This document shows, piece after piece, positions 23,562 to 36,309 of a DNA stretch of 64,000 bases (position 1 is the stretch's first letter; every line of letters begins with the position of its first letter). This DNA is from Eriocheir sinensis. Its lineage: Eukaryota; Arthropoda; Malacostraca; Decapoda; Varunidae. Position numbers and translations under genes: made by a program. Location of the stretch: contig NC_066577.1 in assembly GCF_024679095.1 (NCBI RefSeq), positions 4,198,993 through 4,262,992 on the forward strand. The letters are read 5' to 3'. The notes beneath the pieces were generated by a model. The model saw only the letters and a list, made by a program, of their open reading frames with translations, searched no databases and was not told the DNA's origin.

Positions 23562-24700
23562 CTATTTTGCTATACTGGTGTTTTTATTAACTAATCTAGA
23601 TAGTTCGACGTACCGGCCCCTGAGATGTGTTTCCCCATTCTTTATTTTCTGATAAATTCCCTTCTTTAACCCAATCTCGTGTTTTAGTCCACGAGTCATC
23701 CACTTAGGATCATTGTTTTCTTTTCTAAGTGTTCGCTGTGGTATATGCTGTTCTTGCCCCTCTACTATTACTCTAACTAAATTATTGTAAGACATTTCTA
23801 CCTGGTTCTCCTGGCTCTCCACTCCGCAGTTCTGGCCCTCATGAATCCCTAAATTATCCCAGTTTACCCCTTCAAGATGTCTTCGAAGCCCCTCGTAGTT
23901 TGCCCTTCTAAAATCTGGCACTAACACTGGGTTTGGATCCCGGGTTACCGCCCAGTCTAACCTAAAACGAACCGTTCTGTGATCACTATTTCCTAACTCT
24001 CCGCCCACCTCCAACTCACGTAGCAAGTTCCCATTATTGGTTAGGACTAAGTCTAATATGTTATCTCCTCTGGTAGGCTCAGTAACTACCTGCTTAAGGA
24101 AATTATCTTGTATAACTTCAAGAAAGTCCTCGGCTTCCAGGTCACCCACTAGATCTTCCCAGTCTATATTCCTATAATTAAAGTCCCCCATTACGCAGAC
24201 ATTTCTACTCATACTCGCCCTGCCAATCTCCTGTAGTAATATACTCGTGTCCTGCCTGTTAAGGTTGGGTGGCCTGTATATAACTCCTAGAGTTAGTTTT
24301 CTTTCCTTTGTAAACGTCCACCCAAACTGATTCTGAATCCATGTTAGTTTTGACTGAGTTGTTAACTAAACATTTAAGTGAGTCTTTAACATATAGCGCA
24401 ACTCCACCTCCCTTTCTGCCCTTCGGTCTGTGTGAAACATCTGATAACCCGTTATTTCAAATTCTGACCTAAAATTTCTATTAGCAAAGTCTATCCATGT
24501 CTCAGTGATCGCTATTATGTCAAAATTTTCTGAACAAGCTTCACCCCTTAGTAAGTCTATCTTGTTTCTGAGGCTCCTGCTGTTAGTATAGAAGATTCTT
24601 AGCCCGTCCTCTGTTACTCCTCTAGAATTACTTCTAAGCTGCCTGGTTATATTATGAGCTAGATGTCCCTCCCATTACTCCTCCCATTGCTCCCATTACT
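23562..24700 (-). pseudogene. CR1-A ORF2 endonuclease part
   Basis: Endonuclease/exonuclease/phosphatase motifs are visible: VCVMGDFNYRNIDWED, TRGDNILDLVLTN and GNSDHRTVRF. These nick the target for target-primed reverse transcription. The N-terminal portion (24215-24700) shows frame breaks. It is separated from the RT frame by a degenerate stretch at 23427-23561. Confidence 0.75.
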
Positions 24701-24727
24701 CCTCCCCTCGCCTATACTAAAAATCCC

Positions 24728-25310
24728 TCAGGGTACCAAGTGCTCGCTCAAGGAGTCTGAGAGAGCCTCAACACCCTTGAACGTCAAGTGTATCCCGTCA
24801 CGGGCGTAGAGGGCGTCGTTGCCAAAGAAGAGGTCCCAATTGTCGACGAACAGCCACCCATTGTGCTCGCAGTGCTCAGCAAGTCTGCTGTTCACTGCTA
24901 TCGCCCTGGACAGCCATCCATCGCCAACGCCCCTCCTTGGCAGGACGCCACACACTACTGGTGACCCACCAGCGTCACGTATCCTGCCTAACAATTCTCT
25001 AAAACGCCTGAAAAGGTCCTCGCTTGGCACACGAGAAACGTCGTTTCCGCCACAGCTGAGAAAGACAATGGGGTTCGATCCCTCGCTTGCCATACACGCC
25101 TCAATCCTGTCTGATAGATGGCCCACCCCTGCCCCTGGGAAACACACCCTCGTCCTGTTCTTATCCTTGGAGCAAAAATACCTGTCAACATAACGAACCT
25201 GACTATCACCAACAACAAGAACCCGACGGTCGGAAGGGGGGCCAGGAGGGGTGGGTGAAGGGGGGAGGGGAGAGCGGGAAGGGAGGCGAGGGACCTGCTG
25301 TGAAGAACGA
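24728..25310 (-). CDS. CR1-A ORF1 with SGNH esterase domain
   Basis: SGNH hydrolase blocks appear in order: VVGDSQVRY (nucleophile Ser), SCGGNDVSR (Asn) and DGIHLTFKG (Asp-x-x-His). A Ser/Pro-rich region comes before them. Esterase domains in ORF1 are known for CR1-like LINEs; their role in retrotransposition is unclear. The open frame runs on to 25918, but that part is the composite element's end plus LINE-E endonuclease and is not CR1. The true start is not visible. Confidence 0.75.
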
Positions 25311-25575
25311 GGAGAAATTGTGGAAGAGGTGGAAGGTGGAAAGGGGGAGGAGGAGGAGGAAGAGGAAGAAGGAGAAAGGGAGGGTGAGGTGGTGGAGGGA
25401 GCCTTCCTTGGGAGCGCTTGGGAGACCCCGCACGGCCTCCCAAGGCGGCGAGCGAGATAGGCAGAGTTCCAAGGCTTGGGAGCTTTCGTGAAACATGCCC
25501 AAGGTTTCTCGCACGCTTGGGACTCCTTGAGCACACTTCCAAGGACTTGGGAACTTTGATGAAACCCACCCCAGG

Positions 25576-26107
25576 TCACACGTCCCTCGGCCAGAGTTTC
25601 ATTCAGGTTCTCTAAGTTCATTTCACTTACAAACTCAGCTAGCATTTCTCCATTCCGATTTATACGTTCACCTAACATACCTGTATGTGCATTCATATCA
25701 CCCATAACAATCACTCTCTCTCCTGCATGCTCTCTCACAACTTTTCTAAGGATATTGTACTTTCCCCTGTTTTCCCTTGCTGCTCTTTCACCCTCTACAG
25801 TCATATACACAACAACCATTACTACTCTTTCTAGTCTGCCCTTTTTATTCTTGCATTCCACACTCACGGCCAATACATCTTCACTGCTAGCACTGTTACC
25901 TACATCTAGCTCTTCCACCTTCTGATTCTCATTTTTTGCGGTGGAGGAAGGCTACGCCTCCTCCCATAGTCTCCTGTTTCTTTCGCCCCTTCCCAGTCAT
26001 CACATACTCACTCCCCTCAGTCTGCACGTCGCCTCTCAGGTGTGTCTCAGTCAAGCCTATTATATCATACTTCCATTCATCCAGTTCCTTACTCATGTCC
26101 TCAAGTT
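25576..26107 (-). mobile_element. LINE-E, 5' part (endonuclease start)
   Basis: The minus-strand frame has KLEDMSKELDEWKYDII near the start, then VIVMGDMNAHTG, and ends at GRVTW where the composite insertion begins. With 10524-13267 it makes one 5'-truncated LINE-E copy of about 3.3 kb. Its first bases follow the 78-bp block that also lies after its 3' tail. Confidence 0.8.
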
Positions 26108-26187
26108 TGCGGCCTTGATCTTGATGTCACAGGTGGCTTGGGATTTCTCCCCGGCCAGGCCTTTGTATCGGCACCTCCTGTGAAAGA
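26108..26187. repeat. 5' copy of the 78-bp duplication flanking LINE-E
   Basis: It is nearly identical (about two differences) to 10447-10524. It lies immediately upstream of LINE-E in the LINE's orientation and is preceded by a splice-acceptor-like TTTCTTTCACAG. Confidence 0.75.
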
Positions 26188-26455
26188 AACAAGAAACATA
26201 CAGAAAGTCGGTGTTCAGCTACTCGGGGCAAGGCGTCATTGCCTACACCTTGCACGCCACATGCCCTCCAGGAACTCTTTCACTGCCTCAATCACTCGTC
26301 CACTCGTCTCTCCACTCAGCCCCAGCAGCAGCGCCATCCACTCCCTTACCGTCTTCCCGTTCACTCCACGTCCCATCTCACTCAGAAACACCTGCATCAT
26401 CTTCGTTCTCTCCCTGTCATACTTCTTACATTCCAGCACTACATGTTGTCTAATC
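26188..26455 (-). mobile_element. older LINE-E C-terminal fragment
   Basis: The frame with HVVLECKKYDRERTKMMQVF matches 10850-11060 of LINE-E. It is a separate copy upstream of the main LINE-E insertion. Confidence 0.75.
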
Positions 26456-27304
26456 GGAAGGATCGAGGGGTTCCCATGCACCCCCATGGTGGCATTTTTT
26501 TTTTTTTTTTTTTTTTTACAGCAGAGGAGTCAGTACAAGGGCATAAAAAGGTAACAAATGTTAAAAAAAAAAGCCCGCTACTCACTGCTCCTAAAAAGAG
26601 TTAGAGGAGTGGCCGAAAGATAGGTCAATTTCGGGAGGAGAGGTGTCCTGATACCCTCCTCTTGAAAGAGTTCAAGTCGTAGGCAGGAGGAAATACAAGA
26701 AGGAAGATTGTTTCAGAGTTTACCAGCGTGAGGGATGAAAGAGTGAAGATGCTGGTTAACTCTTGCGTAAGGGATTAGGACAGTAAAGGGATGAGCTTGA
26801 GTAGAAAGTCGTGTGTGGCGAGGCCGGGGTGGGAGGCATGCAGTTAGCAAGTTCAGAAGAGCAGTCAGCGTGAAAATATCGATAGAAGATAGAAAGAGAG
26901 GCAACATGGCGGCGGAATTTGAGAGGTAGAAGACTATCAGTATGAGGAGGAGAGCTGATGAGACGAAGAGCCTTTGACTCCACTCTGTCAAGGAGAGCTG
27001 TGTGAGTGGAGCCCCCCCACACATGAGATGCATACTCCATACGAGGGCGGACAAGGCCCCTGTAAATGGATAGCAACTGTGCGGGGGAGAAGAACTGGCG
27101 GAGACGGTACAGAACGCCCAGCCTCGAGGAAGCTGATTTAGTAAGGGAAGAGATATGAAGCTTCTAGTTGAGATTTTGAGTTAAGGATAGACCGAGGATG
27201 TTTATAAAAAAAAAGTCCGGCAAATCTTAAGTGGCGGCTCTGACGTAGACAGCCCGCTAGACCCTGTTGCCACTTCTTCAACTGACCTCGCGCACTGTGC
27301 CTCT

Positions 27305-27435
<131 letters not shown>

Positions 27436-27985
27436 AGAAAAGTGGGGGTGTACTCGCACTCCGGGAGTATGATGCACGACAGTGCATAATAATAATAAAC
27501 CTCTTCAAAGAAAATGCACCAAGACTCTTTACCCCTTGGGTGGTGTGGAAATAACGTCAAAGTGTAATGATTTAATGTTCTTAGCGACCACTCCTTCCCC
27601 ACTCCCTGGCCACCCCAGCGGAACCTCACCATTCACCTGCATGACTCACACTTAACATCAGAATTTGCTTGACGGTCTTGGCATTCCATATATAGGTACA
27701 GTCTCCATATATTATCATAATTATGCTATATGGCTGACATTGTATGGCAGATGGCAGACACACACCAAAAAATGGCAGAAATGCGATAATTAAAGCAGGC
27801 AGAGCAACTGGCAACTGAGGTGTGTTGGGTTGAGAGGACCATGACTCAGGCTTGGGCTGACACCGTCGCGGTGGCAACGCTGCCAAGTGTTGCACAGATT
27901 TCCTTGTATTCACTCACAGATAGAGAATCAATCATAAAAAAACATATTTGTTTTTATACAAGAGAGATAGAGAGAAAGAGAGAGA

Positions 27986-27990
<5 letters not shown>

Positions 27991-28069
<79 letters not shown>
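27991..28069. repeat. (GA)n microsatellite
   Basis: A GA run in the right arm, facing the CT run of the left arm. Confidence 0.97.
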
Positions 28070-28072
<3 letters not shown>

Positions 28073-28330
28073 GGGTGTGAGAGGCACGGTACGAGAGGTC
28101 AGTTGGAGATATAGCACCAGTGTCTAACGGGCTGTCTACGTCAGAGCCGCCACTTAAGATTTGCCGGACGTGTTGAAGAAGGTGATAGCTGGGTGTTGTC
28201 AAAGAATAGGGGGTAGTTGTTTGGAAGATTGTGTCGAGTGGATAAGTGGAAAAACTGTGTTTTTGAGGCATTGAAGGACCCCAAGTTCTTCTTAATTACC
28301 CCAGTTGGAAATAATAGTAAGGTCTGAGGC

Positions 28331-29143
28331 TTAGCGTTCTGTCGCCTCCAGCCTGGAATCATTCAGTTCCTGTTGGGTGGGTCTTCCATTAAAAGAAGTT
28401 GAATAATGCAGAGTAGAGTCATCGGAGTAAGAATGGATAGGACAGTTTGTTTTGGAAAGAAGATCATCAATGAACAACAGAAAGAGAGTGGGAGATAGGA
28501 CAGAACCCTGCGGAACACCACTATTAATAGGTTTAGGGGAAGAACAGTGACCATTTACTACAGCAGAAATAGAACGGTCAGAGAGGAAACTGGAGATAAC
28601 GGTACAGAGAGAAGGATAGAAACCGTAAGAGGGTAATTTGGAAAGCAAAGATTTGTGCCAGACCCTGTCAAAGGCTTTTGATATGTCCAGCGCAATAGCA
28701 AAGGTTTCACCGAAACGGCTGAGAGAGGATGACCAAGAATCAGTTCGGAAGGCAAGGAGATCACCAATAGAACGCCCTTTGCGGAACCCATACTGGCAAT
28801 CAGATAGAAGGTCAGAAGTGGAAAGGTGCTTTTGAATCTTCCGGTTAAGGATAGATTCAAAAGCTTTAGATAGACAAGAAAGCAAAGCTATAGGACGGTA
28901 GTTTGAGGGATTGGAACGGTCACCCTTCTTAGGCACAGGCTGTATGAAGGCATACTTCCAGCAGGAAGGAAAGGTAGATGTTGACAGGCAGAGGCGAAAG
29001 AGTTTGTCCAGGCAGGGTGTCAGCACGGAGGCACAGTTTTTAAGGACAATAAGAGGCACTCCATCAGGTCCATAAGCCTTCTGAGGATTGAGGCCATAGA
29101 GGGCATAGAAAACATCACTCTTAAGAATCTTAATAACAGGCAT
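28331..29143 (-). pseudogene. LINE-D reverse transcriptase part
   Basis: A 270-codon open stretch runs from the fingers (PQKAYGPDGVPLIVLKNC) through motif A (ALDISKAFDRVW) to the SDD box (HSYSDDSTLHY). It continues in another frame past 28331 and is then cut at 28168 by the inverted-repeat element. Confidence 0.8.
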
Positions 29144-29825
29144 AAAGGAGTCAGAGGGGGGATGAGTAGGAGGAATATGCCCAGAATCGTCCAGAGTGGA
29201 GTTTTTAGAGAAAGTTTGAGAGAAGAGTTTCAGCCTTAGAGATAGATGAGACGGCGGTGTTGCCGTCAGGACTAAAGAGAGGAGGGAAATATGAAGAAGT
29301 GAAGTTGGAGGAGATGTGTTTGGCTAGATGCCAGAAGTCACGGGAAGAATTAGAAAAAGCAAAGTTTTGGCATTTTCTATCAATGACGGAGTTTTTGGTA
29401 AGTCGGAGAATAGATTTGGCACGATTCCGGGCAGAAATGTAAAGGTCATGGTTAGCGGGAGTTCGAAGGCTCTGGTACCTTTTGTGAGCTGCCTCTCTAT
29501 CTTTGATAGCACGAGAACAAGCATGATTAAACCAATGTTTTTTAGCATGAGGAGTAGAGAAAGTACGTGGAATGTATGCCTCCATTCCAGAGACAATCAC
29601 CTCAGTGATGCGCTGGGCACACACAGAAGGGTCTCTATCCTGGAAGCAGTAATCATTCCACAGGAAATCGGAAAAGTACATCCTCAGGTCGTCCCGCCGA
29701 GCTGAAGCAAAATGCCAGAAGCATCGCCTCTTCGGTGGGTCCAGAGGGTGTACAGGAGCGATAGGACAGGATACAGACATAAGGTTGTGATCGGAGGAGC
29801 CCAGCGGAGAGAACAGTTTGACAGA

Positions 29826-30553
29826 CTAAGCAGAAGGGTTAGAGGTAAGGAAGAGATCTAGAATGTTGGGCCGGTCTCCAAGACGGTCGGGAATACGCGT
29901 AGGGTGCTGAACCAACTGCTCTAGGTCATTAAGGAGAGCAAAGCTGTAGGCTTGTTCACCAGGCTGGTCAGTGAAAGAGGATGAAAGCCAAAGCTGGTGG
30001 TGAACATTAAAATCTCCAAAAATTGAGTTTTCAGCGAAGGGAGAGTGGGTCAAGATGTGCTCCACTTTAGAGTTCAAGTAGTCAGAGAATTTTACATAGT
30101 TAGTAGAGTTAGGTGAGAGATAAACAGCACATATGTATTTAGTAGTAGAATGACAATGAAGTCTTAGCCAGATGGTGGAAAATTCTGAAGAGTCAAGGTC
30201 GTGGGCACGAGAGCAAGTGATGTCGTTGCGCACGCAGGCGCAGCATCCAGCTTTGGATTGAAATTTAGGATAGAGATAGTAGGAGGGAACAGAGTAGAGA
30301 TTGCTGTCAGTAGCTTCAGAAACCTGTGTTTCGGTGAGGAAGAGAAGGTGAGGTTTAGAGGAGGAGAGATGATGTTCTACAGAATAAAAATTAGAACGAA
30401 GACCGCGAATGTTACAGAAATTGAGAAGAAAAAGGCTCGAGGAGTTATCAAGACACCTCTCAGGTCGGCAGCCAGAAGGGGAGTCCTCGCTGGGGGAATT
30501 TGTGGTCCACCCCTCAGGCGGGGACTCCGAGGCTCTGTTATGGTACGCCATTT
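29826..30553 (-). pseudogene. LINE-D endonuclease part
   Basis: From an ATG at 30553 the frame carries [14 protein letters not shown] (EEP motif I), [11 protein letters not shown] (catalytic Glu), [11 protein letters not shown] and [13 protein letters not shown]. The last SDH motif lies across a stop and frameshift near 29820. Confidence 0.78.
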
Positions 30554-30790
30554 TGAATTTTGAATTTTGGGAAAAGGTGTGAGTGTTGAGTGAATGTAGT
30601 GTGGTGTGGATAGAGAGAGGATCTGTCTTTAGAGAGCATGCTGAACTACTCTTTGGTGTAGATGAGACAGTAGGGAAACGGTTAGTGAAGTAATGGGAAG
30701 GGTCTTTGGAGGGCTTCAGCACCCTCCTCACTTCCCATATATACCTCACCGGGAGTGGCTTGCGCCCGTTCGGCAGGTGTCTTCCTACCT

Positions 30791-31609
30791 TCTCCAGGCA
30801 GTTCTAGGTGCTTTAAAGCACTCTCTTCAAGAAAAAAATGTGTTAAGCTCAAAAATGCCCCTACAAGGGTCTCTCAGCCCCATTAGTAGGTCAGTATACT
30901 TCGATTTTGGACTCCTGCGCGATGAGGGTAGGGGTCACAAATATGTTCATATCTTGTTTATAAATTGGTTTACAAACGTGAATTTGTTATCAAATTAAAG
31001 AATATAAAATTCTGCATCAGCCACTATACTTTTATACTACTTTCAATGTATATTCCTTTATCTGTGAATAATGATATGTCTTTGTATATGAATAAAACAT
31101 GAAATTTTTTAGCATACCGTTGAAACTTTCATCTGTGTAACCAACTTAATACTTAACAAGCTGTTTTTATGGCATTTCTAAGCAGTAGAGGAAGTCTACA
31201 AAGTAAAAAGATCAGTTAAAGTGATGTAACAGTGATTACTTTGTACTGTATCAGGCATACGTACAATGATTTTTGTCAATATGCGTTGATTTTAATAGTG
31301 TCCATAAAATTGTTTGTGTCACATATATCAGGCAGGAAATTGGCCAAAGGGTTTTCAACTGTGCTGATTACATTGGTGGCATCGGTTTTTATTATCAGAG
31401 ATGTTCATGACACACACATTCAAGATGGCGACCATCCGCTATCTTGGATTTAAACGAAACTAATAAAATTATAGTGTTTATCATAGAAGATCTACATTTG
31501 AATAATTAAAGCATTCTGTATAGCTAATGACAGTAAAAATAAGCATGTGTACAATAATGTGGCATGGAAATTCAATTTTTAACATAGAAAATATTGCTTC
31601 CAGGGACCT
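30791..31609. other. AT-rich stretch, nothing recognised
   Basis: Scattered stops in all frames and no repeat structure visible by eye. Confidence 0.4.
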
Positions 31610-31627
31610 TTTCTTTTCTTTTCTTTC

Positions 31628-32697
31628 TTTTCATTATCTACATCAATGACGTAGACAATGGGATTACTAGTGACATAGGTAAATTTGCAGATGACACCAA
31701 AATAGGACGCACTATTAGGACAGGGGAGGATGCTAGAGCACTGCAGGAGGATCTCAACAAACTGTCAGCTTGGTCAGAGAAATGGCAGATGAATTTTAAC
31801 ATCACCAAGTGTAGCGTACTTAGTGTAGGAACACGCAACCCATTACACGGGTATAGTTTAGACTCCACAGCGATAGGCAGGTCTGAGTGTGAAAGGGATT
31901 TGGGAGTGTTAGTGAACTCTGACCTAAAACTAAAGAAGCAATGTATTAGTGCGAGGAATAGGGCTAACAGGGTATTAGGCTTTATTAACAGGACGGTAAC
32001 CAACAGGAGTGCAGAGGTCATCCTCAGACTCTATTTAGCGTTAGTTAGGCCACACTTAGATTATGCTGTCCAGTTTTGGTGCCCACACTACAGAATGGAC
32101 ATCAACTTGCTAGAATCAGTTCAGAGGAGGATGACCAAGATGATTCAGGGGCTGAGGAACCTCCCATATCAAAATAGGCTGAAACATCTAAACTTACATT
32201 CACTAGAGAGACGAAGAGTGCGGGGAGATCTGATAGAAGTATTTAAATGGGTCAAGGGTTACAACAAAGGCGATATAAGTAAAGTACTAAGAATTAGCCA
32301 GCAGGATAGAACTCGCAGTAATGGATTTAAATTAGAAAATTATAGATTTAGGAGAGATATGGGCAAGCATTGGTTTAGTAATAGGGTGGTGGGGGAATGG
32401 AATAGACTCAGCAATCACATAGTTAGTGCAGGGACGATAGCTTGTTTTAAGAGTAGACTGGATAGCTACATGGACGAGGACGACAGGTGGCAGTGAGGTG
32501 TGGGTGCAGTAAGGTGACGGGGTACTGGATGCGTGCCTGGGTACCGCCGGTATAACGAGGATCAAGCCTCTACCTGTAACCCCTGTAACTACACCTCACC
32601 CACCGTGAGTAGTGGGGGGGATTCTGGAGCTGCCCTGTGTAGGCCACCCGGCCTCTTGCAGTTTCCCTATGTTCTTATGTTCTTATGTTCTTATGTC
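31628..32697 (+). mobile_element. CR1-B, 5'-truncated copy
   Basis: Coding begins inside the RT (YINDVDNGITSD, FADDTKIGRT), stays open to a stop at 32496 and ends in the ATGTTCTT tail at 32668-32697. It differs from 55605-56660 at only about ten positions per kilobase by eye. The CTTTT-rich stretch before it marks the truncation junction. Confidence 0.9.
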
Positions 32698-32902
32698 CTT
32701 TTTTCTTTCCCCTCCCTGACTTGTGTCTTGCATGGGGCTAGCGGTTGTCATTCGCTATAGAAACTGACCAACATGAACTTTCTTCATGCAGCCTAAAATA
32801 TTTCACCCTATTGGGTCAATATTATATGTAGATCATGCTAACTACATTTTATTTCTTTTCAGATGATGTTGATGCAGATCTTACTTGAATGATTCAAATA
32901 AC

Positions 32903-32993
<91 letters not shown>

Positions 32994-33440
32994 GTCCGTT
33001 TGCTTCCAGTTGACCCAAGAAGCCCCGCCTGCTATCCTCCTGCTGCCTCCACCTAAATATGTGGGATTGGCTGGCTAGGGAGGTGGGAGGTGCAGGGCAC
33101 TACGACAAGGTTCGTTTGGTGACGAGCGTGAGGTTGGCAGGTATACAGCAGCACGGAGGTCAAGGCCGCAGGTTCTCCCTCGAACCTCGGGATTAGCGGG
33201 TGAACAAAATGGCGCGGTTACTGTCACACCTTCCTCACTTTCCCCGTATGAAATCATCATTATTTTGATCATTATTTTTGTTGTTATCATCAATATTATT
33301 ATTAATTATCTGTCAAAACCCGACCTTCTTTTAGGACTTTTGAGTGGCTGTACCGCCGCAACCCTCACCTCTCTCGCTAGTCCCATTCTCCGGGGCTTGG
33401 CTGGGTGCTGACATCTGTGCTGCTCTCCTGACCCAACCCA
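32698..33440. other. non-coding with (TA)n microsatellite
   Basis: A TA run occupies about 32905-32990. 33000-33300 is GC-richer but has no recognised feature. Confidence 0.5.
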
Positions 33441-34252
<812 letters not shown>

Positions 34253-34380
34253 GAGAGATTTACATAGATTTACATAGAAAATCAGACCACACAGACCCCA
34301 TGGTCCAGACTTGGTGGTCTGTCCTTAAACCTAAGTGATTTTACATTAATCAGAAGACTCCAAAACGTTGCATTTCTAAT

Positions 34381-36165
34381 CTAGTTGATATTAAGTTGAA
34401 GGAAATGACGGTCGAGCTTATTTTTGAAGGAGTCAATCGTGTTACACTGGACCACTGATGATGGGAGCTTATTCCATTCTCGCACTACAACGTTGGTGAA
34501 GAAAAATTTGGTGCAGTCTGAATTTACTTGTCTACATCTGAGTTTTACGCCATTGTTCCTCGTGCGCAAAGTTTCATCGATCATAAACAATGTTGATCTG
34601 TCTACATTCGTGAAACCATTAAGTATTTTAAAACATTCGATCAGTTTTCCTCGGAGGCGACGTTTCTCAAGAGAGAACATGTTAAGGGTAGAAAGCCTTT
34701 CTTCGTAGGATTTGTTGCGCAAGGAAGGGATAATTTTCGTTGCCCGACGCTGAACACCTTCTAATTTAGCAATATCCTTTGCATGGTGGGGAGACCAAAA
34801 CTGTACCGCATATTCCAAGTGGGGTCTGACTAAACTGTTGTAGAGGGGGAGTATTACATCTTTATTCTTAAATAATAAGTTTCTTTTAATGAAGCCCAAC
34901 ATTCTGTTCGCTTTATTTGCTGCATCGATGCATTGCTGTGAGAATTTGAGGTTTGACGCGATTTTGACCCCCAAGTCCTTGACGCATTGAACGCTTTTGA
35001 GTTTAACGCCGCGCATTTCGTAATCAAACTTCTTATTCCTCGTTCCAACTTGAAGGACCTGGCACTTGTCTACGTTAAAGGGCATCTCCCATCTATCCGA
35101 CCAAGCTGAAATTTTGTGCAAATCCTCTTGGAGGCTTTGCCTGTCTTCGTCAGTGAGAACCGAGTTACCAATCTTTGTGTCGTCTGCAAATTTACTAATG
35201 CGGTTATTGAGTCCAACATCCACGTCGTTGATGTAAATAATGAAGAGCACTGGGCCAAGAACCGAGCCCTGAGGGACGCCACTAGTGACCGGCGCCCACT
35301 CTGAGTTAAATCCGTCAATCACTACTCTTTGTTGTCTGTTGCTCAACCAATTCGCGATCCATTGGTTTACCTGACCGTCAATACCTATTTGCTTTAATTT
35401 GTAAAGTAATTTATGATGCGGGACTTTATCAAACGCTTTCTGGAAATCAAGATAGACTACGTCCAGTGATTTGGTTACGTCATAAACAGTGAAGAGGTCG
35501 TTATAAAAGGTTAATAGATTTGATAGGCAGGATCTTTTGTTTCGGAAGTCATGTTGTGAGTCCCCAATTAATGAGTGGCTTTCAAGGTAACTCACAATTT
35601 TGTCTCTAATTATGCCCTCAAGTAGCTTACCTACAACCGAAGTTAGACTAATGGGCCTGTAATTACCTGGTACTTTTTTGTCTCCTTTCTTAAAAATCGG
35701 TGTCACGTTAGCCTTTTTCCAATCTGAAGGGACAATGCCTTGTCGCAAGGACATATTGAATACGGTTTTGAGGGAGGAGAGTATTTCGCTCTTTGTTTCT
35801 TTCAGCAGAGTTGGATATACTTTATCAGGTCCAGGACTTTTATTTGTTTTAAGTGATTTGAGGGCTTTAAGGACTTCATCGGGTTTTATTTCAAAGTTAG
35901 ACAATGCATGCTCGGGATTTACATTAGTACTGGTGTTGGTGGTGGTGGTGGGAGGACTGTTATTATTAAACACCGAGGAAAAGTAATTATTTAATAGGTT
36001 TGCAACGTGTTGGCTGTCAGTCACTAGTGCACCGTCGCTGTTTGTTAAAGGTCCAATTCCACTTCTGATCGCCTTTCTGTTGTTTATGTAACTGAAGAAG
36101 GATTTCGGATTATTTTTACAGTTGGCTGCAATATTTTCTTCATATCTACGCTTTGCCTGATGCAC
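34381..36165 (-). pseudogene. CR1-C copy 2 ORF2, RT part
   Basis: A 594-codon open frame contains KTNKSPGPDKVYPTLLKE, NYRPISLTSVVGKLLEG, YLDFQKAFDKVPHH (motif A), GVPQGSVLGPVLFIIYINDV and FADDTKIGNS (catalytic DD), plus the CR1 C-terminal region. All catalytic residues are kept. It is disconnected from the endonuclease by a one-base loss in a T-run at about 36171 (five T in copy 3, four here) and by another shift near 36320. Confidence 0.9.
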
Positions 36166-36309
36166 TAATCTTTTACTCGTCGCCTTGCATCATTGTAAAG
36201 TCTAATGTTTTCGGGCGTGCTTTGGTCTTTCTTTAACCTGTAAGACAATTTTATCTCCTTGACTGAGTGTTTAATTTCGCTATTAAACCAAGGTGGACTT
36301 TTATTAGTG

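Larger units (their letters stand above)
21702..25400 (-). mobile_element. CR1-A non-LTR retrotransposon
   Basis: The order on the minus strand is ORF1 with esterase, endonuclease, reverse transcriptase, C-terminal domain and a 3' tail of ATGTTCTT repeats (read as AAGAACAT at 21703-21727). The tail lies 20 bp upstream of the Harbinger ATG. The 5' boundary near 25400 is approximate, because a purine-rich leader runs into the composite element's terminal repeat. Confidence 0.85.
13268..25575. mobile_element. 12.3-kb composite insertion with terminal inverted repeats
   Basis: Both ends carry the inverted terminus GGTGGGTTTCATCA. Behind it are shared subterminal motifs (CCCAAGCG, TTGGGCRTGTTTCA about 65 bp in, and CACTTCCAAG or its complement). 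The LINE-E endonuclease reading ...RVTW stops at the right end and resumes WSARNQESAIDY at the left end, so this block sits inside one LINE copy. A 5-bp CCTGG can be drawn as target duplication. Contents are AT-rich DNA, SINE and LINE fragments, a Harbinger transposase remnant and CR1-A. The original element may have been small and enlarged by later insertions. The superfamily is unknown; CCTGG does not fit the usual Harbinger 3-bp duplication. Confidence 0.6.

Noticed and set aside
24728..25918. A single 396-codon protein
   Set aside because: It joins LINE-E endonuclease, the composite element's terminal repeat and CR1-A ORF1 by chance; only 24728 to about 25310 is one gene.
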